Positions 1-8,895 of a stretch of DNA of 64,000 nt are shown here, one piece after another. Each line of letters begins with the position of its first letter. The first letter of the stretch is position 1. Below the pieces are notes generated by a model. It saw nothing but the letters and a program-made list of their open reading frames with translations, made no database searches and was not told the DNA's origin. The DNA lies in contig CAWBGB010000007.1 of assembly GCA_963788285.1 (NCBI GenBank), positions 1 through 64,000 on the forward strand, read 5' to 3'. Source of the stretch: Alicyclobacillus_A sp963788285. GTDB lineage: Bacteria > Bacillota > Bacilli > Alicyclobacillales > Alicyclobacillaceae. A program made the translations under genes and the position numbers.

Positions 1-850
1 CCCTTTCACTCCGAGCCCGAGACTCAGCATATCCTCTTGCGACAGAGTCGTCACCAGGCACTTTTACAATTCATGGATGACCTGTGGGATGTGCGGGATA
101 TTCCCTGCCTTAAACATCTCCTTCCCGATTCCCATCAGAATCACTTCCTGTAATTGTTGGCGATCAAAGTACTTCATAGAATACCACCCGCGAACTAGCT
201 CCACGACCATCTTCCCATCTAGGAACTGCTGTCCCTTTTTGATCACCAGGGCACCAGGGGGGTGTGAGTTTGACGTCAAACGGTACATCGACTGTGATAC
301 CACCCAAAGTATCTACAATGTCTTGCAGCCCCAATATTCTGTTTCTGCATAGTAGTTAATCTGTAATCCAGTCAGATTACTGATGGCTTGGATGGCATCC
401 TGCGTTCCTGGTGACAGTCCGCCCTTCAGCTCTCCCATTTAATTCGCATGTGTAATCTTCGTGTTCCCGGGCCCTGGTAAGTTCACCATTGTATCCTGAG
501 GAGTGCTGATGGCTTCATAGTCTCGTTTGTTCAAGTTTACGTGAATAATGATGATGGAGTCCTGGAAGCTTGATCCTTGGCCCGTGCATCAATACCCAGC
601 AACAACACGTTAACTCCCTGTCGTGAGGAACCGCCAATGAACCTTTCGCCGGAGTAGCAAGCACGGGGATATTGTTGTGGTTAAAGTGCTGCTGTAGACG
701 AAACTCATAATATCCGACTCCTGGAGCAGCAATTCCGGCGACTAAAAGACCGGATACAGTATGCAACCAAATACGCTTCCGGCCGAGGAGCCGTTCGGGC
801 TGAACTTTTGTCCGTAAACACCCTGCGGAGTCGAATGTCTTGTCGGACAT
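1..850 (-). pseudogene. Decayed LytR-CpsA-Psr (LCP) ligase, runs off left edge
   Basis: On the minus strand the pieces read in order as an LCP protein, the family that transfers wall teichoic acid or other glycopolymers onto peptidoglycan at the outer membrane face. Seen: an N-terminal hydrophobic anchor (about 715-790), then VNVLLLGIDARAKDQ (about 570-610), STPQDTMVNLPG (about 475-515), and near 190-240 LDGKMVVELVRGW followed by FDRQQLQEVI, matching the family's DGxxALxYVRxR and RQQ motifs. The reading frame is lost near 555, a stop follows THAN near 440, another frame change lies near 340, and a stop follows IHEL near 64, after which LCP-like sequence (TLSQEDMLSLGLG) continues to the edge. 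It is dead unless many base calls are wrong. Confidence 0.75.
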
Positions 851-904
851 GTGCGCCTCCTAAAAATTACATCTTACCATTGAAAGAGTTCCGGACGAAC
901 TGTG

Positions 905-952
905 AAGGGGCTGTCCCTTTAGCCCACTACAATGGCTTTTGGACAGCCCCTT
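905..952. terminator. Inverted repeat, possible terminator
   Basis: AAGGGGCTGTCC (905-916) pairs exactly with GGACAGCCCCTT (941-952), and AGCC/GGCT extends the stem inside the loop. It lies just upstream of the LCP pseudogene and downstream of a small minus-strand reading frame. It could equally be the fused ends of a lost insertion sequence, since GGGGCTGTCC is a common transposon terminus. Confidence 0.4.
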
Positions 953-959
953 TGATTAT

Positions 960-1073
960 CTACTCAATTGCCTTTGGAATTCGAATTATTTCATCGTCGC
1001 GACTCACGACGAGCATCGCCCTGATAAGCATTCCAAACATAAAACCCTCAAACACACCAAACACAAACCACAT
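960..1073 (-). CDS. Small hydrophobic ORF, probably a fragment
   Basis: A 37-residue minus-strand frame starting with an ATG at 1073 has a hydrophobic first half (about 20 residues, one membrane span) and a charged tail that includes SRDDEIIRIP. The frame is open further upstream without a start. No ribosome binding site is clear, so this may be the C-terminal end of a lost membrane protein. I do not recognise it. Confidence 0.2.
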   Translation of the reverse strand: MWFVFGVFEGFMFGMLIRAMLVVSRDDEIIRIPKAIE

Positions 1074-1328
1074 GCATAGTACACCCCTACTCCCAAATAA
1101 AAGCTTGCAGGCCTGTCTTTGCAGCTGGCTGGGCTATTAGAGAGAACTCCAACGTAGCGCGAAGCCTTGCGTCGGCGTTTTTCAATGGTTTTGCCCTTTT
1201 ATACTTTCATGTAATATGTTTTTGCCGCCACCATAAGGGATATTAGCACATTTTGCGTAGATCTTCTTTCACGCGTCCAATGGAGTACTCATATTTTTCT
1301 AGTGACACACATCTGCAAGGTGTTCCCT

Positions 1329-1970
1329 TTAAGGATACTTCTCCAATGCAGCCTCCATCGCTTGAATCTCCGCCGGCGTAAAATGTGATAGAATCTCCTT
1401 CTTGATTTCATCCTTCTCTGCCTGCGTCAAACTCCCTCTTTCCTCATACAGTTCAAAATAGTGCAGGATTTCGCTCTCTGTGAAATGGCTTTCGGCGTAG
1501 GCGATAACTTGTTCACGGCTGGTGAATGTCGGTATGGATTCGTTAGAATCATTGTTGGAATCCAGGGATTTCGCCGATCCAGCCCCTTTAACACTGTCGG
1601 TAGAACTGCTGCCCGCGGCACCAACAGAATTGCTTGTGATTGCACTCGACAAGGAGTTATTCCCTGTCATTGCACTCGACAAGGAGTTATTCCCTTTCAT
1701 TGCACTTGACATGGAGTTATTCCTTAAAGTTGCGTTTGATATGGAGCTATTCCTTGTCATCGCATTGGATATGGATTTCTGCACGGAGGAACCCGCGTTC
1801 TGCGGGAGATTCGCAATAATCTTGTTGATTTCGCTTTGGGTTGCAGGATCCTTTAAAATCGCCACCACTTGTTCCCCAATTTTCTCCTGAACGGTATGGT
1901 ACGCGTACCACGCACCTCCGCCCACTATCACAACTACCCCTACGGCTGAGCCGATGATCCATTTTTTCAT
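1329..1970 (-). CDS. Membrane-anchored protein with decapeptide repeats
   Basis: 213 residues, unrecognised. Residues 5-25 form one hydrophobic segment (signal anchor), followed by a short polar helix region. About residues 66-112 carry five imperfect ten-residue repeats of the type SSAMxGNNSL; at DNA level they are near-identical 30-bp units between about 1630 and 1775. A Ser/Asn-rich linker follows, then a charged helical C-terminus (about 150-213) with FTPAEIQAMEAALEKY. The start ATG follows a GGTAGGTCTCC-like site. The layout suggests a protein held at the outer membrane face by its N-terminus, with a flexible repeat spacer and a small helical head. Function unknown. Confidence 0.7.
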   Translation of the reverse strand: MKKWIIGSAVGVVVIVGGGAWYAYHTVQEKIGEQVVAILKDPATQSEINKIIANLPQNAGSSVQKSISNAMTRNSSISNATLRNNSMSSAMKGNNSLSSAMTGNNSLSSAITSNSVGAAGSSSTDSVKGAGSAKSLDSNNDSNESIPTFTSREQVIAYAESHFTESEILHYFELYEERGSLTQAEKDEIKKEILSHFTPAEIQAMEAALEKYP

Positions 1971-2146
1971 GGTAGGTCTCCTTTTGTCTCTTTGTAAAAG
2001 GGGCGATAACGAGCGTACCGCCCCTTACCTTACAAGGTGTTGCTTGGTGATCAAGTTCCACTTCGTCCCGTCCGACATGTACTGGATACACTGACCCTCT
2101 TAATCTTCCAATGTATATCTGGAAGTGCTTCCTTCTTTAAAGGAAA

Positions 2147-2165
2147 GAGGAGGGTCCCCCTCCTC
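2147..2165 (-). terminator. Terminator after the broken wall-protein gene
   Basis: GAGGAGGG and CCCTCCTC form an eight-pair stem; read on the minus strand it is followed by a T-rich run (TCTTTCCTTT). It lies about 65 bases past the stop of the minus-strand peptidoglycan-binding remnant. Confidence 0.55.
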
Positions 2166-2231
2166 TCATCATCACGTTGTGTCTACTCTAAGAAGTCACT
2201 ACACAGGGACAAATCATCGCCCAACATGACA

Positions 2232-3756
2232 TCAGACGGCCCAAGTCTTCGAACCTACGATTCCGTCAGCAACTAAACCGTACGTAGCCTGGAAGCGTTT
2301 CACAGCTGCTAAAGTACCGGGACCGAATACACCGTCTGCCCTGCAGCTGTACTACGGCCGAGCTACGGGACCCAAGCTGTAATGTGGGCCAGTTCACTTT
2401 TTGGAAGGTTGGGGAATCGCATGCGGTCCGCTAATGTTCCAGTTTGTTCCGTCCCAACTGCTTGAAAAGCCACACCGATCAAGCACTTGCATGACATACC
2501 AGATTGGCATGAACGTCGTTTCATGCCCGCTATCTAACGCTACAATACCGTTGACTCTATACACGACAGTTCCGTTCAGAGAAATTTCCATGTTACCATG
2601 TCCAGGATTGACATGATACAGATTTGGATGAATTGAACTCGGCGTCTTTAACGACCAATGGCTACCGTCCCATTTGTACGTGAAACCGAGGGATTCGAGC
2701 GTCTGCGACACATACCAAATCGGCACATACGTTGTGTTGTCGTGCACAATTCCCGGAACGGTCATCTCGTACAATCCGTTCACGAAAATATTTCGGTGAT
2801 TTTTATCGGTATTCTTTACTGTGACGGAGAAACGGGTCACGGTATAACCGTGGGCCTTCGCTGTGATGGTGACAGTTCCCGGCTTCAGCGCTTTTAGGAC
2901 ACCGTGGCTGTTAATGGAGGCAACGGATGTGTTGCTGCTGCTCCATTCAAGGTTTGTCAGCTTCTTACCGTCCAATCCCGGAACTCCAGCCGTTCCTTTG
3001 ATCATCAAAGCGTACTGTACGGATGCGCCGGTGGGCACAACACTCGGTCCTGAAGTCTCAGCGAAGCTGCCTGCGTAAGCCGCAAAGGCCGCAAACACGG
3101 CGTGGCTGGCATTGAGATTCGGATCCACCGCTTTTACCACAGAAGTCTTCAAAGTTTGCAGTTGCTGAGGAGTGAAGCCCAGTTTCAAGAATACGTCAGC
3201 AAACGCCTGATTCGCGATAACGGCTTCTTCGATGGACCGCTGTGTAATCGTCGTCATGGAATCGGTGTTGTCTGTTAGAAGTCCAGTCAGGAAGTTCCCT
3301 TTGACAGATTGATAGACTTCGTAAACGTCTTTGCTCGTAACAGATGGGTTTACCTGTTTCAAATCACTGATGAATGTTTGGATGTCCGAAGCCGTTGTTC
3401 TGGTGTTACTTTGGTAAACAATGTTAACAAAGTCCCGAATGATTTTTACTGTTTGTGCTGCGTGTCTTTTGGGTCGGATGGTCCGTCCCGAAAATTACCT
3501 TGTTCCAGTCAATACTTTGGGCACGAGCATGCGCCTCTTGTACAGCTTGCGCTCCGCCCGTAAGCACCAATTCCATTCGAAGGGTGTTCAGATCCTTAAC
3601 AAGATTTTGGACGTTCACATCAACCTGGGTTTGAGCCGCTTGCGCAACCGGAGTGTTGATGATTCCGGTTACTCCTGCCCCCGAAGCCGCCAGGAGACTG
3701 GCAGCGGTCAATCGCGACACAAACTTTTTCGATAATACCCGGTATGCTCCCCTCAT
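2232..3756 (-). pseudogene. Secreted Ig-like / stalk-domain / peptidoglycan-binding protein, frameshifted
   Basis: One secreted wall-associated protein is recoverable across at least three frame breaks. The start ATG is at 3756, with a signal peptide ending near AQAAQT. A helical region of about 150 residues follows. The first break is around 3430-3500: the frame leaving GTDHPTQK must change to reach KIIRDFVNIVYQ. From about 3360 to 2394 come a BIG2-type Ig fold (WSSSNTSVASI, then VTITA) and two copies of a copper-amine-oxidase-N-like 'stalk' domain (TTYVPIWYV and TTFMPIWYV). The second break is in the A5 run at 2395: the frame ends after PSKK, but WPTLQLGSRSSAVVQLQG continues in another frame. 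The third break leads to ADGVFGPGTLAAVKRFQ, a peptidoglycan-binding domain, ending at 2232. Confidence 0.75.
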
Positions 3757-4129
3757 TCTCCTTACCTCCAGTCGTTAAAAAGTGAATTCGCTTTCGGACG
3801 ACACCTGCTTGGACGTCCTTCGTATGTAGTCGAATCTCCTTCTATTTTTATCATATTCCTAGTATGTTGATCTAGAGTTCAAAGGTTTAAGGACGTAGAC
3901 CGCCGATAACGACTTCACGATGATAAGCGATGTATGGGCGTACGACGACTGGACAATACTTCACCAGTTTGCAGTGCATGTTTGCGCGGCGAAGTATCTC
4001 ATAGACGCACTTGCTTTTTTGCTTCGCCGTCGACGTGTCTTGAACTTAAACTCGAGTGCAGTCCATTCTGAGAGTTGATAGAATAAATGAGGCTGTACAG
4101 AAACTTTAACTTTACTTACAGGTGATTGA
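3757..4129. other. Intergenic region upstream of cpsB
   Basis: About 370 bases separate the divergent wall-protein remnant and the phosphatase gene. The part near 3840-3880 is AT-rich and may hold promoters in either direction. The phosphatase start is preceded by AGGTG at the usual distance. I see no RNA gene or convincing ORF. Confidence 0.4.
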
Positions 4130-4912
4130 ATGGGTTCCTTGATCACGGACATTCATGCGCATATCCTGCCAGGCATCGACGATGGCCCGGAAACGATGGA
4201 AGATGCACAAGAACTGATGCTTTCGTTCTCGAAACTCGGCACCGACCGCGTATTTTGCACATCGCATTTTTGTAGCCCTCATTTTGAGGTAACGCGGGAG
4301 AGCCTTGATGAAGCTTACAGTTTCGTAGCAAAGCATGGTTCTCTGCCCATAGAGATTGCGCCGGGTGCGGAGGTTCGTTTGTCCTCAGCGTTAAAGGAAG
4401 TGATTCTAGCTGATCAAGTCCCAACGCTGGGGAACACAAGATATGTACTTGTCGAGTTTCGGAGTGACAGGATTTCCACCCAAGCACTCGACCTGATTCA
4501 CGAATTGATCGTTCGACAATTGGTCCCCATTGTTGCCCACCCGGAGCGGAATATTGCCGTGCAAAAATCGCCTGGACTGGTGGATGAGCTGATTGAGAAA
4601 GGGGCCATCATGCAACTCACCGCACACTGTTTTCATGGCCGTGGTGAGTCACGGATGGCAGAAAGAATGGCTTGGCGCATTCTGGAGCAGGGACAAGCAG
4701 CCGTCATTGCGTCCGATGCGCACGACTGCTCGTTACGACCACCGGGTCTGCTCGATGCTTATGCTGCCATTGCGGATCGGTACGGGAATCAAGTGGTGGA
4801 CCAACTGATACAAAACGCAAACGCCATCTGGGAGAACCAACCGGTTTCTGAGATCATCGTCTCGCAACCAAAACGAACGCTGTTCGCAAACCTATTCCAT
4901 CGAAAAAGGTGA
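4130..4912 (+). CDS. CpsB/YwqE-type PHP tyrosine-protein phosphatase
   Basis: 260 residues, normal for the family of manganese-dependent phosphatases that dephosphorylate tyrosine kinases controlling polysaccharide export. Metal-ligand motifs of the PHP fold are all present: DIHAHILPGIDDGP (7-20), TSH (44-46), PGAEV (78-82), AHPERN (136-141) and SDAH (195-198). The ATG at 4130 follows AGGTGATTGA and starts directly before the first metal motif. The usual partner kinase (Wzz/CpsC, CpsD) is not next to it, so the gene stands alone here; its kinase must lie elsewhere or be lost. Activity as a phosphatase is inferred from the family. Confidence 0.88.
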   Translation: MGSLITDIHAHILPGIDDGPETMEDAQELMLSFSKLGTDRVFCTSHFCSPHFEVTRESLDEAYSFVAKHGSLPIEIAPGAEVRLSSALKEVILADQVPTLGNTRYVLVEFRSDRISTQALDLIHELIVRQLVPIVAHPERNIAVQKSPGLVDELIEKGAIMQLTAHCFHGRGESRMAERMAWRILEQGQAAVIASDAHDCSLRPPGLLDAYAAIADRYGNQVVDQLIQNANAIWENQPVSEIIVSQPKRTLFANLFHRKR

Positions 4913-4941
4913 GCGATCGGGCACCTTCCCACTCGTTCTGT

Positions 4942-5187
4942 TCATCGAAGTCTCGCCGCTATCACCGAAGGATACGCTTGGATTTTGACGCCCTTTTCCA
5001 TCTGCGCTTTTGTGATATCCAGTTCGCCCGTACAGCTTCCAATTGGGTTTGGATCCTTGAACCGTTCGTTTTTTGTGAATTTGAAATCACTCGCATGCGC
5101 TTCTTCGCGTAACAGTATGGACACACGGTCACCTGCGGTCTCCCCACCACACTCCTCACTAAATAGGTAATATACGACAGTGCTCAA
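4942..5187 (-). CDS. Hypothetical 81-residue protein
   Basis: This minus-strand frame starts with TTG at 5187, preceded by GGGAGGTGCGCAT, which is the reason for the start. The product is polar, with DRVSILLREEAHA and a C-terminal stretch ending in QAYPSVIAARLR. I recognise no family. Another minus-strand frame over the same stretch contains CPYCYAKKR, so a frameshifted zinc-ribbon fragment is an alternative. It lies convergent to cpsB. Confidence 0.35.
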   Translation of the reverse strand: MSTVVYYLFSEECGGETAGDRVSILLREEAHASDFKFTKNERFKDPNPIGSCTGELDITKAQMEKGVKIQAYPSVIAARLR

Positions 5188-5406
5188 ATGCGCACCTCCC
5201 AACCCTGACTTACCGGACGGATACACGTGCAATCAGTCCCGACACATGGGTTGATTCATAGTCCATGCACACTTTCTGTATTGTAGTGTCTCCGCGACGA
5301 ATTACCCTCTTGACTCTCCGTCACACTTCGTTATACTGTATAAACGTTCATTCACTAAAATATTTTATACGTTAAATTTTGTCCCGTTTAAAGAAGGTAT
5401 GCTGAA

Positions 5407-5886
5407 ATGTCCAATCCGATGGACTCATGGACGGAACGCTTCGAGCGAGCGTTACACACGACAATGCACAATTTGGGACCAGAACTCATCACTCGCGCAC
5501 AAACAAAACTCACACCGGGCCAGTGCTTCATGATGTATTTCATTCGCGAAAAAGACCGCTGCACTGTGTCATCTCTGTCTGAAAAAATGGAGGTGAATCC
5601 GAGTGCCATTACGGTGATGCTGGATAGGCTGGAAAACCATGGCTTCGTGATTCGCTCACGTGACCAACAAGACCGTCGCGTGGTCATCGTCGAACTGACG
5701 AAGGCCGGTGAGCAGGCACTCGATGCGGTGATGAACATACGCAAGCGCATCCTGGAGCATTGTTTATGCCAACTGAGCCCGGACGAACTGGAATCATTTC
5801 TGACCACGTTAGAAAAAATCGCGAACGTTTCAGCGTCTATGGACGTGAAAACCATTTTGTGTGCATCGAAAGATAGGGAGGAATAG
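5407..5886 (+). CDS. MarR-family regulator
   Basis: 159 residues, the usual MarR length. A winged helix occupies about residues 35-100, with recognition helix NPSAITVMLDRLENHGF and the wing RSRDQQDRRVV; the flanking helices form the dimer interface. It lies four bases upstream of a DHA2-type exporter, the typical MarR-pump arrangement in which the regulator represses both genes until a lipophilic ligand binds. The upstream region 5336-5390 is AT-rich with TATACTGTATAAACG and TTTATACG, a plausible promoter and operator. The start ATG at 5407 lies after AAGAAGGTATGCTGAA. Confidence 0.9.
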   Translation: MSNPMDSWTERFERALHTTMHNLGPELITRAQTKLTPGQCFMMYFIREKDRCTVSSLSEKMEVNPSAITVMLDRLENHGFVIRSRDQQDRRVVIVELTKAGEQALDAVMNIRKRILEHCLCQLSPDELESFLTTLEKIANVSASMDVKTILCASKDREE

Positions 5887-5890
5887 ACAA

Positions 5891-7498
5891 ATGGCGCAAT
5901 CAGAAACTGTCGTACAAGACCAGTCCAGCGTGCACGTCCGACATCGTGGCTTTCTCATCGCGGGTCTCATCATTGCCATGCTGTTTGGGGCACTGGACCA
6001 AACCATCGTAGGAACGGCGATGCCGCGTATTGTCGGTGAATTGGGCGGCCTAGCCTTCATGACCTGGCTCACCACCGCGTACATGTTGACATCGACAACC
6101 ATCGTTCCGATTGCAGGGAAGCTGGCGGACTTGCTCGGAAGAAAGGTCGTCTACATCACAGGGTTGCTCATTTTTATGGTGGGTTCCGCATTGTGTGGTA
6201 CGGCGCACAACATGACGCAGCTCATTTGGTTCCGTGGCTTCCAGGGGATTGGCGGCGGAATCATGATGCCGATGGCGATGATTATCATAGGAGATCTTTT
6301 TACCGGTAAACAGCGCGCAAAATGGCAAGGCGTTTTCGGCGCCATCTTTGGTCTTGCATCGGTGATTGGTCCGCAAATCGGAGGATGGATTGTTGACGCA
6401 CTGAGTTGGAGATGGGTGTTCTATATTAACCTTCCCATTGCGGTCGTTGCGGTCATTTTCATTGCGCTTGGGTTGCCCCGCCACAGCAGAACAGAGAGGG
6501 TCCGATTCGATTTTGCCGGCATTATCACCATGGTGGTCGGCGTCGTCAGCATTTTGTTGGCGCTAACGTTTGGCGGCAAGGACTACGCTTGGTCCTCCTG
6601 GCAGATTCTCGGGCTCTTCGCCTTGGCTGTTGTATCGCTCGGTGCATTCGTCTTTGCGGAATCGAAGGCAGCAGAACCGATTTTGCCGCTGCGACTGTTT
6701 AAAAGCAGGGCGTTTACCCTCATCAATGGCGTTGGCTTTTTGATGGCCGTTGGCATGTACGGCTCCATCATGTTTGTTCCCTTGTTCCTGCAAGGGATTA
6801 TCGGAATCAGTCCCTCGGCGTCGGGTACTGCCATGACGCCCATGATGATTTCCATGATGATTTGCAGTATTATCGGCGGGCAATTGGTTCAGAAAATCGG
6901 CGTTCGGCTCCAGATGGCCATGGGTATGCTGATTATGGCGGCAGGATTCCTTCTGCTGTCCACACTCGGAATGGATACGTCCGGCGTAACGGTCGCCATT
7001 TACATGGTCGTTCTTGGACTCGGCATGGGTCTGGTCTTCCCGATTCTCACCATCGCATTGCAGGAGAGTTTTCCGAAGTCTGAGCTTGGCGTGGTCACAT
7101 CGTCCAGCCAGTTCTTCCGACAAATTGGCGGCACGTTCGGCATGACCATCCTGGGTGCTGTGCTCAATGCCACATCGAGTTCGTTGCTGACCGAAAAAAC
7201 GGCACCGCTGTTCAGTCACATGCCCGCGAACGCGATGACCAAACAGTTCGAGAACATGATTCACACCAACGCACAAGGACTGTATTCGTCTTTGTTGAAC
7301 CCAGACGCGCTCCGGAAAATGCCGGCCGTGTTTGCCCAGCAGTTTGTGCCCATCCTCAAATCGTCGTTGGTAGATTCACTGCACAGCGTCTTCCTCTTCG
7401 GCCTGCTCTTTGTCCTGTTGGGTACCGTCTTGACGCTCTTCCTGGGCAAAATGAGAATTACCAATCCAAGGAAAAGGGTCGAGGCTGTACAGGCATAA
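5891..7498 (+). CDS. EmrB/QacA-type MFS multidrug exporter (DHA2, 14 TM)
   Basis: The start is the ATG at 5891 behind AGGGAGGAATAGACAA, giving 535 residues; an upstream in-frame ATG inside marR is less likely. Seen: the DHA2 signature LDQTIVGTAMPRI in TM1 (about 35-47), motif A GKLADLLGRK (about 76-85), and enough hydrophobic segments for 14 spans. The family exports cationic dyes, detergents and antibiotics with the proton gradient. Co-transcription with the MarR gene four bases upstream implies substrate-induced expression. Substrate unknown. Confidence 0.9.
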   Translation: MAQSETVVQDQSSVHVRHRGFLIAGLIIAMLFGALDQTIVGTAMPRIVGELGGLAFMTWLTTAYMLTSTTIVPIAGKLADLLGRKVVYITGLLIFMVGSALCGTAHNMTQLIWFRGFQGIGGGIMMPMAMIIIGDLFTGKQRAKWQGVFGAIFGLASVIGPQIGGWIVDALSWRWVFYINLPIAVVAVIFIALGLPRHSRTERVRFDFAGIITMVVGVVSILLALTFGGKDYAWSSWQILGLFALAVVSLGAFVFAESKAAEPILPLRLFKSRAFTLINGVGFLMAVGMYGSIMFVPLFLQGIIGISPSASGTAMTPMMISMMICSIIGGQLVQKIGVRLQMAMGMLIMAAGFLLLSTLGMDTSGVTVAIYMVVLGLGMGLVFPILTIALQESFPKSELGVVTSSSQFFRQIGGTFGMTILGAVLNATSSSLLTEKTAPLFSHMPANAMTKQFENMIHTNAQGLYSSLLNPDALRKMPAVFAQQFVPILKSSLVDSLHSVFLFGLLFVLLGTVLTLFLGKMRITNPRKRVEAVQA

Positions 7499-7566
7499 AC
7501 CATCCGCAGAACGACATTCCACTACAACCACCTAACCACGCCCGCTCGTGGGTCAGGCGCCACCAA

Positions 7567-7594
7567 AACAGGATGCCCTGATGAGCATCCTGTT
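7567..7594 (+). terminator. Terminator of the marR-MFS operon
   Basis: AACAGGATGC (7567-7576) pairs perfectly with GCATCCTGTT (7585-7594), followed by TTGCGTTCTT. It lies about 70 bases after the exporter stop. Confidence 0.6.
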
Positions 7595-7711
7595 TGCGTT
7601 CTTGCGATGTCACAGTTCTCATTCAGACCTGCTATCGTGCTTACGCCACCGACACGGCCTTGGCTGGCCGTTCTACGTCCTGCCGTGCAATCTTTGCGAC
7701 ACAGACCCAAA

Positions 7712-8027
7712 TCAGCGCAAAGCCGATGTGTTTTGGATGACGTCCGGAGGCGCATTCAGGACGAGGTATTCGTCATTGCATGCGTACAGAATCTTTTGCA
7801 ATACGGTACTGACCACTTGTCCACCGTAGAAGGGGCAGAAAGTAAGAGCAGTTCACCATCGAGATGCTCGTAACGTCCGGCATCCTCAGGGATGGCCTCT
7901 TCGTACGTATGACCTTGTTCACGAACTGCGGTGACCACGTCTGGCGTTTCGGCATGATTCTCACCTGTACACATTGCAGCCAGATATCGTCATGGTGCAT
8001 TGGAATAGAATGGACAATTGTTACCAC
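7712..8027 (-). pseudogene. Decayed small ORFs of unknown family
   Basis: Two minus-strand frames follow one another. The first (about 7830-7975) contains VVTAVREQGHTYEE and YEHLDGELL. The second (7712-7835) reads CPFYGGQVVSTVLQ and ends NAPPDVIQNTSALR. The second faintly resembles the start of YgiT-type zinc-finger antitoxins (CxxCGG), but one cysteine is missing. I cannot name the gene; it looks like frameshifted remains. Confidence 0.2.
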
Positions 8028-8060
8028 GCAATGTGTTCATATCTAAGGTGCTCAAATTAT

Positions 8061-8155
8061 GATTTGAACACTAAATCTAGATTCACTAAATGATGATTCA
8101 CTAAGTCTAGATTCACTATATCTTGATTCACTAAATTATTAATTTAGTGATTTAG
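8061..8155. repeat. 15-bp tandem repeat array ending in an inverted copy
   Basis: Units start at 8061 (a longer variant, GATTTGAACACTAAATCTA), 8080, 8095, 8110 and 8125. Each of the last four begins GATTCACTA and is 15 or 16 bases long. At 8141 the sequence AATTTAGTGA begins, the inverse of TCACTAAATT. The array is very AT-rich and sits in a stretch of about 650 bases without a convincing gene. It resembles iterons or a multi-site operator. Confidence 0.8.
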
Positions 8156-8670
8156 CGCCCATTACACCATAGCCTGGCCTAGATATCCTGCTTGTTGCCT
8201 CTATCGCGGAAGCGCGTGGACAATACAGGATTTCCACCACCAAGTCCGGTGGGCCTTCTATGCCTCATTAGATTGTAATCACGGTAGAATTGAACATTAG
8301 ATTTGAACATCGAACGGTCGGTCATTACACTGCGGACATTGAAAATAGGCAATCCACATGTAGGTCAAAGTGAAGAATGATCTTTTTCTTAGCGACGACT
8401 GATTCCCCATTTCTAGGCCGGGAATAACTCCAAAACGCTTCGTATCGTGCGGGGATGTATCTTTGCAAGAGACATTTGAAACATGCCTTGATTGTGGAAA
8501 TGAAAAAACAAAATGCGAAACGTATCAGATAAGTACTGTATCTATGACTGAACCTTATATAAATCCTTCACTTGCTGCAAAGAGAAGTGACTATGTTATA
8601 CGGAACAATTTATAGAAAGAGCGGCTAGACCCCCTGGCAGTCTCCCGCTTGAATTCGTACATCTCAACGC
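8156..8670. other. Gene-poor region
   Basis: No ORF with plausible composition and no recognisable RNA. A short echo of the repeat array occurs near 8291-8312 (TTGAACATTAGATTTGAACA). The rest shows nothing I can support. Confidence 0.4.
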
Positions 8671-8787
8671 CTACTTTAGCGCCTGTACATCCTGCTCAAC
8701 ATGGCACACCGCATCGCTTACCTCAAGGACTGAGAGTTGAAGTTGACCCACCGGGTAGAGGATTTGCTCAGTCTGCCCGTCCGTCAT
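8671..8787 (-). CDS. Possible 38-residue helical peptide
   Basis: This minus-strand frame starts with an ATG at 8787, with AGGAGG about 14 bases upstream (rather far). The peptide contains LQLSVLEVSDAV and ends HVEQDVQALK, with coiled-coil-like spacing. It may be the remnant of a longer protein; the weak start spacing keeps confidence low. Confidence 0.25.
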   Translation of the reverse strand: MTDGQTEQILYPVGQLQLSVLEVSDAVCHVEQDVQALK

Positions 8788-8895
8788 TCGATGAGCACCT
8801 GCCTCCTGATCAGATCAATGCTTCGAAGTTGTCAGGTTCTGTCTGATTTCGACGGACGCCAAGTGATCCCCAGCCAAGGTTCACAAAGTCATTAA

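Noticed and set aside
905..952. Hairpin as a pair of insertion-sequence ends
   Set aside because: No transposase fragment or target duplication nearby; kept only as an inverted repeat.
1461..1890. Plus-strand frames with repeats such as DKELFPVIAL
   Set aside because: They are antisense to the decapeptide repeats of the membrane protein; the minus strand has the ribosome site and signal anchor.
6563..7276. Long minus-strand open frame inside the MFS exporter
   Set aside because: His/Arg/Asn-rich composition typical of an antisense frame of a membrane protein gene; no ribosome site.
8061..8155. Array as a CRISPR
   Set aside because: Units are directly tandem at 15 bp with no spacers and no cas genes in the window.
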